Source of the DNA: DASUPK01 sp963831605
Lineage (GTDB): Bacteria; Actinomycetota; Thermoleophilia; Solirubrobacterales; 70-9
Assembly (NCBI GenBank): GCA_963831605.1
Contig: CAWHQR010000003.1
Location: 124,001 to 188,000 of the forward strand
Length of the DNA stretch: 64,000 nt
Direction: 5' to 3'
Shown here: in pieces, positions 34,267 through 42,364 of the stretch
How positions within the stretch are numbered: position 1 is the stretch's first letter
Layout: the number at the start of each line of letters is the position of its first letter
Program-made: the position numbers and the translations under genes
Notes under the pieces: generated by a model
The model's input: the letters and a program-made list of their open reading frames with translations, nothing else
What the model was told of the DNA's origin: nothing
Databases searched by the model: none

Positions 34267-34961
34267 TGGCCGAGCTCCCCACAAGCGGCCCCGGACGCGG
34301 CGCAGAGGAGCCGCTCCCTGACGCCTGGGAGGCCGCTCCGGAGCCGGGCTGGGTGGACGACGCCCTGAGCGAGGAGTTTCCCGGACTCTCGATCGTCTCG
34401 ACCACGATCGAGACCACGACCGGCCGCAGCCCCGAGGCGCTGAGGGAGCGTCTGCGATCGCTCAGCGACCGGATCGCCGGGGCACAGGCCATTCAGCTGC
34501 GCCAGCAGCCGATCCCGTGGGCGTACCGCGTCTTCTTCCGGCACATCGGGCTCGACCCCGACACGACCCGCACCCCGATCGAGCAGCTGATCTTCGAGCG
34601 GATGCACGATGGACGCTTCAAGAGCCGCAACCGCGTCGAGGACGCGCTGACGATCGCGATGGTCGAGGTCGGCGTCGCCCTGCGCGGGTTCGATGCGGAT
34701 CGGGTCGAGGGCAGGATCGGTCTCAGGCTCTCCGCCGAGGGCGAAGGGTTCGAGGGCCGGGTCTCGCCGCTGCCGGAAGGGACGATCGTCGTCGCGGACG
34801 AGAAACGGGCGGTTGGGATTCTCTTCGACCGGACCGCCGAGGGGCGGGGCGTCCGTCGAGGCACGGATCGGGTCCTGCTCACGGCGATCGGTGTGCGCGG
34901 CGTGCCCGATATCGCTCTCGAGGAGGCCCTTTGGGTGGCGGGCAGCGCGCTTCAAGCGTAG
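34266..34961 (+). CDS. B3/B4 (tRNA-binding-like) domain protein
   Basis: A 231-residue protein with a disordered acidic first 35 residues. It then has the B3/B4 fold known from the phenylalanyl-tRNA synthetase beta subunit and free-standing relatives. Recognisable parts are QQPIPWAYRVFFRHIGLDPD, TPIEQLIFERMHDGRF, KSRNRVEDALTIAMVE and the late VLLTAIGVRG strand. Free-standing members are suspected to edit or deacylate mischarged aminoacyl-tRNAs, but most are uncharacterised. ATG 34266 overlaps the upstream stop, so it is co-translated with the thioredoxin-like gene. Confidence 0.75.
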   Translation: MAELPTSGPGRGAEEPLPDAWEAAPEPGWVDDALSEEFPGLSIVSTTIETTTGRSPEALRERLRSLSDRIAGAQAIQLRQQPIPWAYRVFFRHIGLDPDTTRTPIEQLIFERMHDGRFKSRNRVEDALTIAMVEVGVALRGFDADRVEGRIGLRLSAEGEGFEGRVSPLPEGTIVVADEKRAVGILFDRTAEGRGVRRGTDRVLLTAIGVRGVPDIALEEALWVAGSALQA

Positions 34962-34984
34962 ACTTGCGCCGAGAGGAGGACTGA

Positions 34985-35548
34985 ATGCCGGAGGAGTTGC
35001 TCGAACGCGTTGACGTTCCCGAGGTGCAGACCGCACCCCGGGTGGACGAGTCCCTGATCCCTCCGTCTCCGCCCGAGGGCCTCGACACAGTCCTCTACGA
35101 TCACGACGAGCGGGACTCCCGCGCCGACCTACGCCGCCAGATCGCCGTGATGGAGATGGCGCTGGCCCGGCTGTTCGGTTCTGCATTCCCGCGCAAGGGC
35201 ATCGACTTCTCGGTGCCCGGACTGGGCGGGCCCCGTCTGCTCACCGTCGACGAGCTGGAGAAGGTCAGGGACGGGCTCGCGGCGCGCATCCAGGAGGTCA
35301 AGGCGGATCTCCACGGCTACGCGGTCGTCGAGCAGGACAACCGGGAGCTGATCGAGCGGATGCTCGCGGACCCGGCCTCGCACCGGTGGATGCGCGTCCA
35401 CAACGACGACATCGGCGAGCCCGGCTGCAAGAACTGGCACGCCAAGCCGCGCTGGGGCCTGCTCGGCATTTTGCTGGGCTGGTGGCAGGTCAAGATCTCC
35501 TCCGGTTGCCCGTTAGCCGAGGGGCGCCTGCCCCCTGAAGCTGTCTGA
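34985..35548 (+). CDS. Conserved protein of unknown function
   Basis: A 187-residue soluble protein with no family I can name. The first 50 residues are Pro/Glu-rich and probably disordered. A helical middle (DSRADLRRQIAVMEMALARL) follows, then a compact region ending in HRWMRVHNDDIGEPGCKNWH and WGLLGILLGWWQVKISSGCP. That tail has two Cys and a Trp-rich patch. The start is well supported by GAGAGGAGG 6-14 nt upstream. It overlaps the next gene (TGATG). It is likely lineage-specific. Confidence 0.6.
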   Translation: MPEELLERVDVPEVQTAPRVDESLIPPSPPEGLDTVLYDHDERDSRADLRRQIAVMEMALARLFGSAFPRKGIDFSVPGLGGPRLLTVDELEKVRDGLAARIQEVKADLHGYAVVEQDNRELIERMLADPASHRWMRVHNDDIGEPGCKNWHAKPRWGLLGILLGWWQVKISSGCPLAEGRLPPEAV

Positions 35549-36060
35549 TGGCTACGAAGCGACAGCGCCGCAAGCGGCGGCGCCGCCAGCAGGCCGAGCC
35601 GGCGCATGGCTCTTCGAATTCGGGCTCCGCGGTCGCCGTCGACGAGCAGCAGAGGGCCCGAGCCGCGCGGCGGCGGGCCGGGAACATCGAACGGCCCCCG
35701 GCCCTCTGGGGCGACTTCCCGCTGACCGAGATCGTCATCTTCATCGGCCTCGTCCTGCTGGTGGTCGGCTTCTTCTTCCCGCCGCCACAGGGGCTGGTGA
35801 TGATCGGCGTCGGCCTGGCGCTCGGGTCACTGGCGGGCCTGGAGCTCGCGCTCCGCGAGCACTTCGCCGCCTTCCGCTCACACACCCTGGTGCTCGCCGC
35901 CGCCGTCGGGGTCCCGGTGTTCGGAGTGCTCTGGTTCGCGACGCGGATCAGCCCGGCGATCTGCGCGGCCGCCGGGCTGCTGGCTTTCGGGGGCGCCGCC
36001 TGGCTCTTCGCTTCGGCCTTTCGCCGCCGCTCCGGCGGCGCCCTCTACCGCCTCAGGTGA
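35548..36060 (+). CDS. Small membrane protein with Arg/Lys-rich N-terminus
   Basis: A 170-residue protein. Its first 16 residues are almost all Lys/Arg/Gln (MATKRQRRKRRRRQQ). A hydrophilic stretch to about residue 58 follows, then four hydrophobic helices in two pairs (about 60-100 and 110-160), ending with basic residues. The basic tail could bind nucleic acid, ribosome or acidic lipid. No family match is apparent. It is the last gene of the coupled run that begins at 33550. A GC-rich palindrome follows its stop. Confidence 0.6.
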   Translation: MATKRQRRKRRRRQQAEPAHGSSNSGSAVAVDEQQRARAARRRAGNIERPPALWGDFPLTEIVIFIGLVLLVVGFFFPPPQGLVMIGVGLALGSLAGLELALREHFAAFRSHTLVLAAAVGVPVFGVLWFATRISPAICAAAGLLAFGGAAWLFASAFRRRSGGALYRLR

Positions 36061-36064
36061 TCAG

Positions 36065-36085
36065 TCGCCCGCCGCGGCGGGCCGA
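36065..36085. terminator. GC-rich hairpin between convergent genes
   Basis: CCCGCCGCGGCGGG (36068-36081) is a perfect palindrome, with TCG/CGA pairing outside it. It sits in the 30-bp gap between the convergent membrane-protein and mIHF genes. There is no T-run on either side, so it may slow or end transcription only weakly, perhaps bidirectionally. Confidence 0.45.
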
Positions 36086-36090
36086 CTAGT

Positions 36091-36501
36091 TCAGCCGGCC
36101 CCCAGCTTCGCCTCGAGGGCGCCTGTCAGGATCCGGCGCTGGCGCTCTGTGAGCGAGCCGATCTTCTTGCCCTCTCCGAGGGCCGCCGACGCCAGCAGTT
36201 TCCGTGAACGGGCGCGTCCCCAGCGGCGCTGGCTGCAGAGGAGCTCGCTGAGGCTCATGCTCTCGGCCTCCCAAGGGGACTCCATGATCACCTCGGTGAC
36301 GGAACGGCGGCCGGCGGAGATCTCCCTCTTCAGGGCGGCGCGAGCGAGCCGGACCTCGTTGGCGCGGGCCAGAGCCTCCATGCACTGTGCGGTCCCTCGC
36401 TGTCTGGGTTCAGTCTGAGGCTCGACGACCGTAGGCTCGAGGCGCCGGGGGGCGAGGGTGGGGATGGGGCTGGCAGGGGCAATCGTCGAAGCAACAGACA
36501 T
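36091..36501 (-). CDS. mihF: Actinobacterial integration host factor (mIHF)-like protein
   Basis: A 136-residue nucleoid-associated protein of the mIHF type, a DNA-bending H2TH protein found in Actinobacteria. The core from about residue 42 matches in order: a basic helix (ALARANEVRLARAALKREI), the SVTEVIMES segment, the helix-two-turn-helix region SLSELLCSQRRWGRARSRK, and the closing IGSLTERQRRILTGALEAK. The first 40 residues are Pro/Thr-rich and extend beyond the roughly 105-residue mycobacterial form. GAGGGAG precedes the ATG. It likely shapes the nucleoid and transcription globally. Confidence 0.8.
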   Translation of the reverse strand: MSVASTIAPASPIPTLAPRRLEPTVVEPQTEPRQRGTAQCMEALARANEVRLARAALKREISAGRRSVTEVIMESPWEAESMSLSELLCSQRRWGRARSRKLLASAALGEGKKIGSLTERQRRILTGALEAKLGAG

Positions 36502-36815
36502 CGGTTCTCCCTCCTGCTAGGTCAGGAATTGTTGGCGGGCTTGGTTGTGCTGCCGGCAGCCCCCAGTCGCTCTTGAGAGCCGGGGGAAGTGGACGGTCCT
36601 CTCCTCAAACTGTTCCCGTCCGCTCCCTGCCCCGGAAGCGCGCGGCGAGGCGAAACCTACACACCTTCCGCGCCGACGGTCAACACCCGAACGATCATCC
36701 TGTCCGCTAAGAGCAGATGTTTTGTCCGGGTGATCCGAAACCTCGTCCAGGAGTCTTGGACAAATCGCCCCGAACGACATCCAATACCCGGCAGAGCGAA
36801 TCCGAAACCGGGCGG
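36502..36815. other. 314-bp gene-free region upstream of mihF
   Basis: This is the promoter region for mihF on the minus strand and the tail of the SPT-like gene. It holds a perfect 12-bp palindrome, GCTGCCGGCAGC (36549-36560), 48-59 bp upstream of the mihF start, which may be an operator. No coding frame looks real and no clear -10/-35 pair could be fixed. Confidence 0.5.
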
Positions 36816-38090
36816 CTACGCCGTCGGCAGATCCGGGAACTGCGTCCTGACCTCGGCGATGATCTCCAGGGCGCGATCCAGATGCGCGCGCTCATGGGTC
36901 GCCATCAGGCTCGTCCGCAACAGCGCGCCGCCCGGCGGGACGGCGGGGTGGAGGGCGACGTTCGTGTAGACGCCGGCATCGAAGAGCGCCTTCCAGAGCA
37001 GAACGGCCTGCCAGTCCTCTCCGACCATCACGGGGACGACCGGCGTCGTCGCCTCGGTCCCGTCGGGGAGCGTGCCCGGCTCGACCACCTTCAGCCCCAG
37101 ATCCCGGAAACCCTGGCGCAGGTAGGCGGCGTTGTCCAAGAGGCGCGCCATCAGCTCCGCTCCCTCGGATCGGATGATCCGCAGGGCGCCGAGGGCGGCC
37201 CCGACGGCGGCGGGGACGGCGGAGGCACTGAAAATGAACGAGCGCGACGAGATTCGGAGGTACTCGACGACCTCCTCCGAGCCGGCGATGAACCCGCCGC
37301 AGGAGGCGAGGCTCTTCGAGAAGGTTCCCATCCGCAGATCGACCTCGTCCTCAAGCCCGAACAGCTCGCAGGCGCCGGCTCCCCGCTTGCCGAGCACACC
37401 GACGCCATGTGCCTCGTCAACCATCAGCCGGGCTCCGAAGCGGCGGCAGAGCTCGACGATCGGCGGCAGGTCGCAGACGTCGCCCTCCATCGAGAAGACT
37501 CCGTCGACCACCACGAGTGTCCCGCTGCCCTCAGCGACGGCCCGCTCCAGCATCGTCTCCAGCTTGTCCATCCGGTTGTGGCGGAAGGGGCGAAGCCGGG
37601 CACCCGACAGCTTGCAGCCGTCGAGGATCGAGGCGTGGTCACCGGAGTCGCAGATGACCGTGTCGCCGGGCTCCAGGATCGCGCTGATCGCGCCCAGATT
37701 CGACTGGTAGCCGGTCGTGAAGACGATCGCGTCCTCCGTGCCCATCCATTCGGCGAGCTCGCGCTCGAGCTCGACGTGCATCGGCGTGGTGCCGTTGAGC
37801 AGGCGCGAGCCGGTGACCCCGGTCCCGAACTGCTCGAGGGCGTCGCGAGCGGCCTGCTTGACGCGCTCGTCGGTGGTCAGCCCCAGGTAGTTGTTGGAGC
37901 CGAGCATGATCGTCTCCCGCCCCTCCATCTCCACCACGGGCCCCGCCTGGGACTCGAGGATGCGGAAATAGGGGAGGAGGTCGCCCTGCTTGGCGGCCTC
38001 GAGCTGCTCGACCCGGTCGTGGGTGCGGGCCTTCTCGAAGACGTCCACCGGGGTTTGGGTGGAGTCGGACATCCTCCGGAAGTGAAGCAT
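36816..38090 (-). CDS. Alpha-oxoamine synthase, serine palmitoyltransferase-like
   Basis: A PLP enzyme of about 424 residues from the family of BioF, Kbl, ALAS and SPT, which condense an amino acid with an acyl thioester. The core LGSNNYLGLT, GVTGSRLLNGTTPMH, DEAHGVGVLG and PLP-lysine motif GTFSKSLASCGGF are intact. The C-terminus GVYTNVALHPAVPPG plus LLRTSLMATHE matches bacterial serine palmitoyltransferases (YVN-A-PPA-P-G-LLR-S) better than BioF or Kbl. SPT makes 3-ketosphinganine from serine and palmitoyl-CoA. The start is uncertain (38105 TTG, 38090 ATG, 38072 ATG); 38090 has GGAAG 6 nt upstream. It is divergent from the GNAT gene. Kbl cannot be excluded. Confidence 0.72.
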   Translation of the reverse strand: MLHFRRMSDSTQTPVDVFEKARTHDRVEQLEAAKQGDLLPYFRILESQAGPVVEMEGRETIMLGSNNYLGLTTDERVKQAARDALEQFGTGVTGSRLLNGTTPMHVELERELAEWMGTEDAIVFTTGYQSNLGAISAILEPGDTVICDSGDHASILDGCKLSGARLRPFRHNRMDKLETMLERAVAEGSGTLVVVDGVFSMEGDVCDLPPIVELCRRFGARLMVDEAHGVGVLGKRGAGACELFGLEDEVDLRMGTFSKSLASCGGFIAGSEEVVEYLRISSRSFIFSASAVPAAVGAALGALRIIRSEGAELMARLLDNAAYLRQGFRDLGLKVVEPGTLPDGTEATTPVVPVMVGEDWQAVLLWKALFDAGVYTNVALHPAVPPGGALLRTSLMATHERAHLDRALEIIAEVRTQFPDLPTA

Positions 38091-38107
38091 GTGTAGCTTC
38101 CGCAACC

Positions 38108-39241
38108 GTGCCAGGCTCCATTCAAGTGCGTCCCGTAAAGGGTCGAAGCGAGCTGAAGACGTTCATCAAGCTGCCGTTCCGGCTCCACGAGGGGACTCCA
38201 TGGGTTCCGCCGCTCATCTTCGAGCGCCTCGAGTTCCTGAACAAGGACAAGAACCCCTACTTCGACCACGCCGAGGCCGAGTACTTCCTGGCCTGGCGGG
38301 ACGGCGAGCCGGTGGGGCGGATCACGGCGCAGGTCGACCGCCGCTGGGACCAGTTCCAGGGCGGCAGCGACGGCCAGTTCGGGTTCATCGACGCGGAGGA
38401 CGACCCGGCGATCTTCGAGGCCCTGCTGGGCGCCGCCGAGGACTGGGTCCGCGCGAAGGGGCGGGATCGTTTGGTCGGCCCGATGGACTTCACGACCAAC
38501 GATGAGGTCGGGCTGCTGATCGAGGGCTACGACGTCCATCCCTACATCCTCGAGCCCTGGCATCCGCCGTATTACAGGGAGCGCATCGAGGCGCTCGGCT
38601 ATGGCAAGACGATGGATTTGCTCATGTGGAACCTGGAGATGGGCGGGCTGAAGAAGGGCGACGCCTTCGCCGACGCGATCCACGCCGTCGCCGACAAGGT
38701 CGAGTCCGAACACGGCATCACCGTCCGCAACATGAACAAGCGCGATCTCGAGGCCGAGATCGGACGCTTCATGGAGGTCTACAACTCGGCCTGGGAGAAG
38801 AACTGGGGCTTCGTGCCGATCACCGACGAGGAGATCGCATTCCAGGCCAAGAACCTGAAGCAGATCCTGGATCCCCGCTGGGCCTTCATGGCCGAGCGCG
38901 ACGGCGAGATCCTGGGAGCAGCCCTGAGCCTGCCCGACATCAACCAGGTCACCAAGAAGATGAACGGCCGGCTGCTGCCCTTCGGCTGGCTTCGGTTCCT
39001 GCTCGGCAAGCGGAACATCGACCGCGTCCGCGTCTTCGCCCTGGGGGTGAAGCCCGAGTACCAGCACACCGGGATCGCGGCCCGCTTCTACGTCCGCCAC
39101 ATCGAGACGGCGGCGGAGGTCGGAGTCACGGGGGGCGAGGAGGGCTGGATCCTGGAGGTGAACGAGCCGATGAACCGCGCCATGGAGGGCATGGGCGGAA
39201 CGGTGGTCAAGAGATACCGGCTCTACGAGAAGTCCCTCTAG
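38108..39241 (+). CDS. GNAT-superfamily acyltransferase-like protein (possible ceramide-synthase-like partner)
   Basis: A 377-residue protein with two GNAT-like halves. The N-half contains LVGPMDFTTNDEVGLLIEGYD. The C-half has a better acyl-CoA site, including VRVFALGVKPEYQHTGIAARF and the ending MGGTVVKRYRLYEKSL. Proteins of this length and type occur beside serine palmitoyltransferase genes in other bacteria, and a GNAT-type enzyme acts as bacterial ceramide synthase in Caulobacter. From memory I place this gene in that wider group, without alignment. GTG 38108 is only 17 bp from the SPT-like start, so a shared or leaderless promoter is needed. The acyl donor is unknown. Confidence 0.6.
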   Translation: MPGSIQVRPVKGRSELKTFIKLPFRLHEGTPWVPPLIFERLEFLNKDKNPYFDHAEAEYFLAWRDGEPVGRITAQVDRRWDQFQGGSDGQFGFIDAEDDPAIFEALLGAAEDWVRAKGRDRLVGPMDFTTNDEVGLLIEGYDVHPYILEPWHPPYYRERIEALGYGKTMDLLMWNLEMGGLKKGDAFADAIHAVADKVESEHGITVRNMNKRDLEAEIGRFMEVYNSAWEKNWGFVPITDEEIAFQAKNLKQILDPRWAFMAERDGEILGAALSLPDINQVTKKMNGRLLPFGWLRFLLGKRNIDRVRVFALGVKPEYQHTGIAARFYVRHIETAAEVGVTGGEEGWILEVNEPMNRAMEGMGGTVVKRYRLYEKSL

Positions 39242-39294
39242 TTTCCGCCGCCGGATTCGACGAAATCCGGGAGAGGTCTTGACTCGCTACTAGG

Positions 39295-39588
39295 ATGAAG
39301 CGGGTGGCGGAAGAGATGCAGATGACCGACGAGGTGGTAATCGAGGCCGAACCGGTCAGGCCCCTGCCCGTCCGTGCGCAGAGCCGAACCATCGAGATCT
39401 GGGGCCGCGAGGTCGGCCCCCTCGCTGTCGCGGCCGCTGGGGGCGCGGCAGCCGGTGTCGCCGTGGTCGCGGTGGCCCGTGCGGCGCGCGCCCCGCGCCG
39501 GCCCCCTCGCCGAGGGCTGTTCAGGCGCCGCGAGAAGGTCGTCGCCAGCCGCAGCTTCCTGGTCGACGTTCACGTCCTCGGTCGCTAG
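39295..39588 (+). CDS. Small single-pass membrane protein
   Basis: Up to 97 residues. An acidic N-terminus and TIEIWGREVGPL precede one Ala/Gly/Val-rich membrane helix (about 43-65). A strongly basic tail (ARAPRRPPRRGLFRRRE) follows, indicating a cytoplasmic C-terminus. An alternative start at ATG 39322 is better served by GGAAGAG upstream. There are no known domains. It lies 3 nt before the glycosylase gene and is probably co-transcribed with it. Confidence 0.55.
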   Translation: MKRVAEEMQMTDEVVIEAEPVRPLPVRAQSRTIEIWGREVGPLAVAAAGGAAAGVAVVAVARAARAPRRPPRRGLFRRREKVVASRSFLVDVHVLGR

Positions 39589-39591
39589 CCA

Positions 39592-40569
39592 GTGGTCCTG
39601 GAGGAGCGCGTCCTGCCGCGGTGGCCCTATCGGCTGCCGCGCGGCAGCGGCGGTGACGGTGTCGTCCGCTCTCGCGGCGGGATCGCCGAGCGCCTGCTCC
39701 ACGTCGGCGAGCGGCCCGTCAGGACGCGCTGGTGGCGCACCCGGGACGGCTACGTCCACGTCCGCGCCGAGCCGGTCGATCCCGCCTCGCTCGCGCGTCC
39801 GATCGTCGCCGGCGGTGAGGATGAGGCCCCACGTGCGGGTGAGGAGGAGCTCGGCATCGCCCTCGAGCGGATGCGGTTCGCGCTCGCGGTCGAGCAGGAC
39901 ATGGGCGAGTTCTTCCACGCGTTCAAGCGCGATCCGCTGATCGGGCCGGCGATCCACCACAAACCATGGGTGCGGCCGAGGCGCAGGCCGTGGCCCTGGG
40001 AGGCGCTCTGCTGGGCGATCACCTCGCAGTTGATCGAGGCCTCCCGCGCCGCGGAGATCCAGCGGCGGATCGTGCGCCGCTGGGCGCCCAGCTTCCTCCC
40101 GAATCAACCCGACCTTCGGAGGCGTCGCCAGCGCTCCTGGCCTCTGCGAGACGTCCCCTCGGCTGCGGTGATCGCGGGGCGCGCACCGGCGGAGCTCGCG
40201 TCGATGGACCTGAGCCTCGGCCGGTCGGTGGCGATGGTCCACTGCGCCCGGGAGGTCGCGCGCGGCCGCGCCGACCTCTCCGACCCCGAGGCGGACCGCC
40301 GGCTGCTGGCGATCCCGGAGATCGGGCCGTGGACGATGCAATGCCTCGGGCTGCACGGCCGCGGAGAGCCCGACTCGCTGCCGGCCGGCGACCTGGTCTA
40401 CGTCAAGCTCGTCGGGCACCTGGCCGGCCTCGGCCGTCGCGCCACGGTCCCGGAGGTGGAGGAGTACTTCGCCCCGTACGCGCCGTTTCGCGGGCTGGCC
40501 GGGTCCTTCGCGCTCGCGGGCTGGCACAAGGCGATGGGAGCCGGCCCATCGGCTCGGCTGGCAGCCTGA
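39592..40569 (+). CDS. AlkA-like DNA-3-methyladenine glycosylase (HhH-GPD family)
   Basis: A 325-residue base-excision repair glycosylase. The C-terminal two thirds hold the HhH-GPD fold. The helix with WEALCWAITSQLIEASRAA comes first, then the hairpin LLAIPEIGPWTMQCLGL, and the catalytic Asp lies in LPAGDLVYVKLVGHL. The N-terminal 100 residues look like the AlkA-type beta domain. It would remove alkylated purines from DNA. It starts with GTG 39592 and ends 7 bp before the stop of the convergent thiY pseudogene. AlkA is the closest family; substrate range is not readable. Confidence 0.82.
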   Translation: MVLEERVLPRWPYRLPRGSGGDGVVRSRGGIAERLLHVGERPVRTRWWRTRDGYVHVRAEPVDPASLARPIVAGGEDEAPRAGEEELGIALERMRFALAVEQDMGEFFHAFKRDPLIGPAIHHKPWVRPRRRPWPWEALCWAITSQLIEASRAAEIQRRIVRRWAPSFLPNQPDLRRRRQRSWPLRDVPSAAVIAGRAPAELASMDLSLGRSVAMVHCAREVARGRADLSDPEADRRLLAIPEIGPWTMQCLGLHGRGEPDSLPAGDLVYVKLVGHLAGLGRRATVPEVEEYFAPYAPFRGLAGSFALAGWHKAMGAGPSARLAA

Positions 40570-40576
40570 CGGCGCG

Positions 40577-41573
40577 CTAGGGCAGCAGTGCGTTGGTGAG
40601 CACGTCGCTCGTCCGCGGTGCGGAGGAGATCAGATCGTGCTCGGTCATCCACTGGGCGTACTCCCGCCACTCGCCGGGGTCCATGAAGCCGTACGGGCGG
40701 CCGTGAGTCCCTTCCAGCAACGGCAGGGTTGCATCGACCTCCGCCCGCGTCTGCATCGGATCCAGGCCCATGCCGGCGCTTGAGCACCGAGTTGGCGGCC
40801 TCCTGCGGATGGGCGATCGCGTAGGCGGTGCCCCTGGCCAGCGCCGCGATGAAGCTGCGAATCGCCTCCGGATGTTGCTGCACCGTGGTCCGCCGGGCAA
40901 CCAGGACCAGCTCGTCGTAGGTCGGCACTCCGAGCTGGTCGACCGGGACGATGCGCGGGTGGAGTCCCCTCTGCTGAAGGTCGACGCCCTCGATGTTCCG
41001 GAAGCCGCCCAGAATCGCGTCGACCCGCCCGGCGATCAGGGTGGGGAGAAGGTTGAGGCCGACGTCGACCTCGTTCGCGGCCGAGGACGGCAGGCCCGCG
41101 GACTGCAGGATCGTTTGAAGGTAGTCCGTCTGGTACGGGATTCCGGCCGTCCCGACGGTCTTCCCCCGCAGGTCGGCGCCGGTCGCGATGCCGGCCTTCG
41201 GGAGGGAGATCAGCGAGGTCAGCGGCTGATTGACGATGGCGCCCACCGCCTGGACGTCCAGCCCCTTGTCCTGGGCGAGCAGGACCTCGGGCTCGTAGGA
41301 GACGGCGAGGTCGGCGCGCCCCGCGGCCACCTCCTTGATCGGCGCGGAGGGATCGGACGGGACCTGCGGGTGTACGTCCAGGCCCTCCGCCCTGAAGAAC
41401 CCGCGGTCGAGCCCGCTGTAGATCCCGGCATGGTCCGGGTTGACGTACCAGTCGAGGGCGAGCGTGAAGGGGGCAGGGTGCGAGGGGGAGCCCGTGGTGG
41501 GCTCGTCCTTTCCGCCGCACGCGGACAGACCGAGCCCGATCGCGGCGGTCGCGATCAGGACCGCGAGACGCAT
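40577..41573 (-). pseudogene. thiY: Thiamine-precursor ABC transporter binding protein (ThiY/THI5-like), frameshifted
   Basis: A lipoprotein (MRLAVLIATAAIGLGLSACGG) of the NMT1/THI5-like periplasmic binding family. It starts with LALDWYVNPDHAGIYSGLDRG and has the AGIPYQTDYLQTIL pocket segment. The frame is intact to LKR, then breaks near 40778. One extra base moves the genuine C-terminus, including ATLPLLEGTHGRPYGFMDP and the final TNALLP, into another frame ending at 40577. Removing one base there restores a normal protein of about 331 residues. This is either a true loss of function or a sequencing error in a GC-rich run. It is the last gene of the TPP-controlled operon. Confidence 0.85.
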
Positions 41574-41581
41574 CGCGACGG

Positions 41582-42364
41582 TCAAGTCCGCGTCACCCCC
41601 CGGGAGTCCCAGGTGACCACCTTTCGCTCGATCAGTGAGACGACCGCGAACAGGACGATCGCCATCACCGAGAGCAGAGTGATCGCAGCGAACATCCGGG
41701 CCGTCAGCAGGTTGCTGGAGGCGATCAGGATCTGATGGCCGAGGCCGGAGCCGGCCCCCGCCCATTCGGCGAAGACCGCCCCGATCACCGCGACCGCGAT
41801 CGCGATCTTCGTTCCGCTGAAGAAGAACGGCAGAGCCGAGGGGAGCTCGACGCGGCCCAGGATCTGTGTTCGACTCGCCCCCAGCGTCCGCATCATGGTG
41901 ATCAGCTGTGGATCGACCGAGCGCAGTCCGTCGAGCGTGTTGACGGTGACCGGGAAGAAGCAGACCAGCGCGATCAGCAGGACCTTGGGCCCGAGCCCGA
42001 AGCCGAACCAGACGATCAGGATCGGGGCGATCGCGACCGGCGGGATGGTCTGGGAGGCGACCAGCAGCGGATAGAACGCGCGGCGCAGCGTGTCGGAGAG
42101 GTGCAGGATCACGGCGAACGCGAGGCCGGCCGCGAGTGCGCAGAGGAAGCCGAGCAGGACCTCGCGCAGCGTGACCCAGGAATCATCTGCGAGCAGCGAG
42201 CGGTCGCGCCAGAGCGAGGTGGCGATGTCGCTCGGCGCCGGAACGAGGAAGTCCTCGATGTTGAGCGCGTTGGAGATCCAGTCCCATTGCGCCGCCACCT
42301 CCCAGGCGCCGAGCAGGATCAGGATGACCGCGGCGGGCGCCAGGTATCGCCGCGCCGCGCTCAC
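41582..42364 (-). CDS. thiX: Thiamine-precursor ABC transporter permease
   Basis: A 260-residue inner-membrane permease of the SsuC/TauC/ThiX type with about six hydrophobic helices and the EAA-like cytoplasmic loop (MMRTLGASRTQILGRVELPSA split by Leu/Gly). Its start GTG 42364 overlaps the ATPase stop (GTGA). Its specificity comes from the operon: a TPP riboswitch upstream and a THI5-like binding protein downstream. It should carry a pyrimidine precursor such as HMP or a formylated aminopyrimidine into the cell. Confidence 0.85.
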   Translation of the reverse strand: MSAARRYLAPAAVILILLGAWEVAAQWDWISNALNIEDFLVPAPSDIATSLWRDRSLLADDSWVTLREVLLGFLCALAAGLAFAVILHLSDTLRRAFYPLLVASQTIPPVAIAPILIVWFGFGLGPKVLLIALVCFFPVTVNTLDGLRSVDPQLITMMRTLGASRTQILGRVELPSALPFFFSGTKIAIAVAVIGAVFAEWAGAGSGLGHQILIASSNLLTARMFAAITLLSVMAIVLFAVVSLIERKVVTWDSRGVTRT

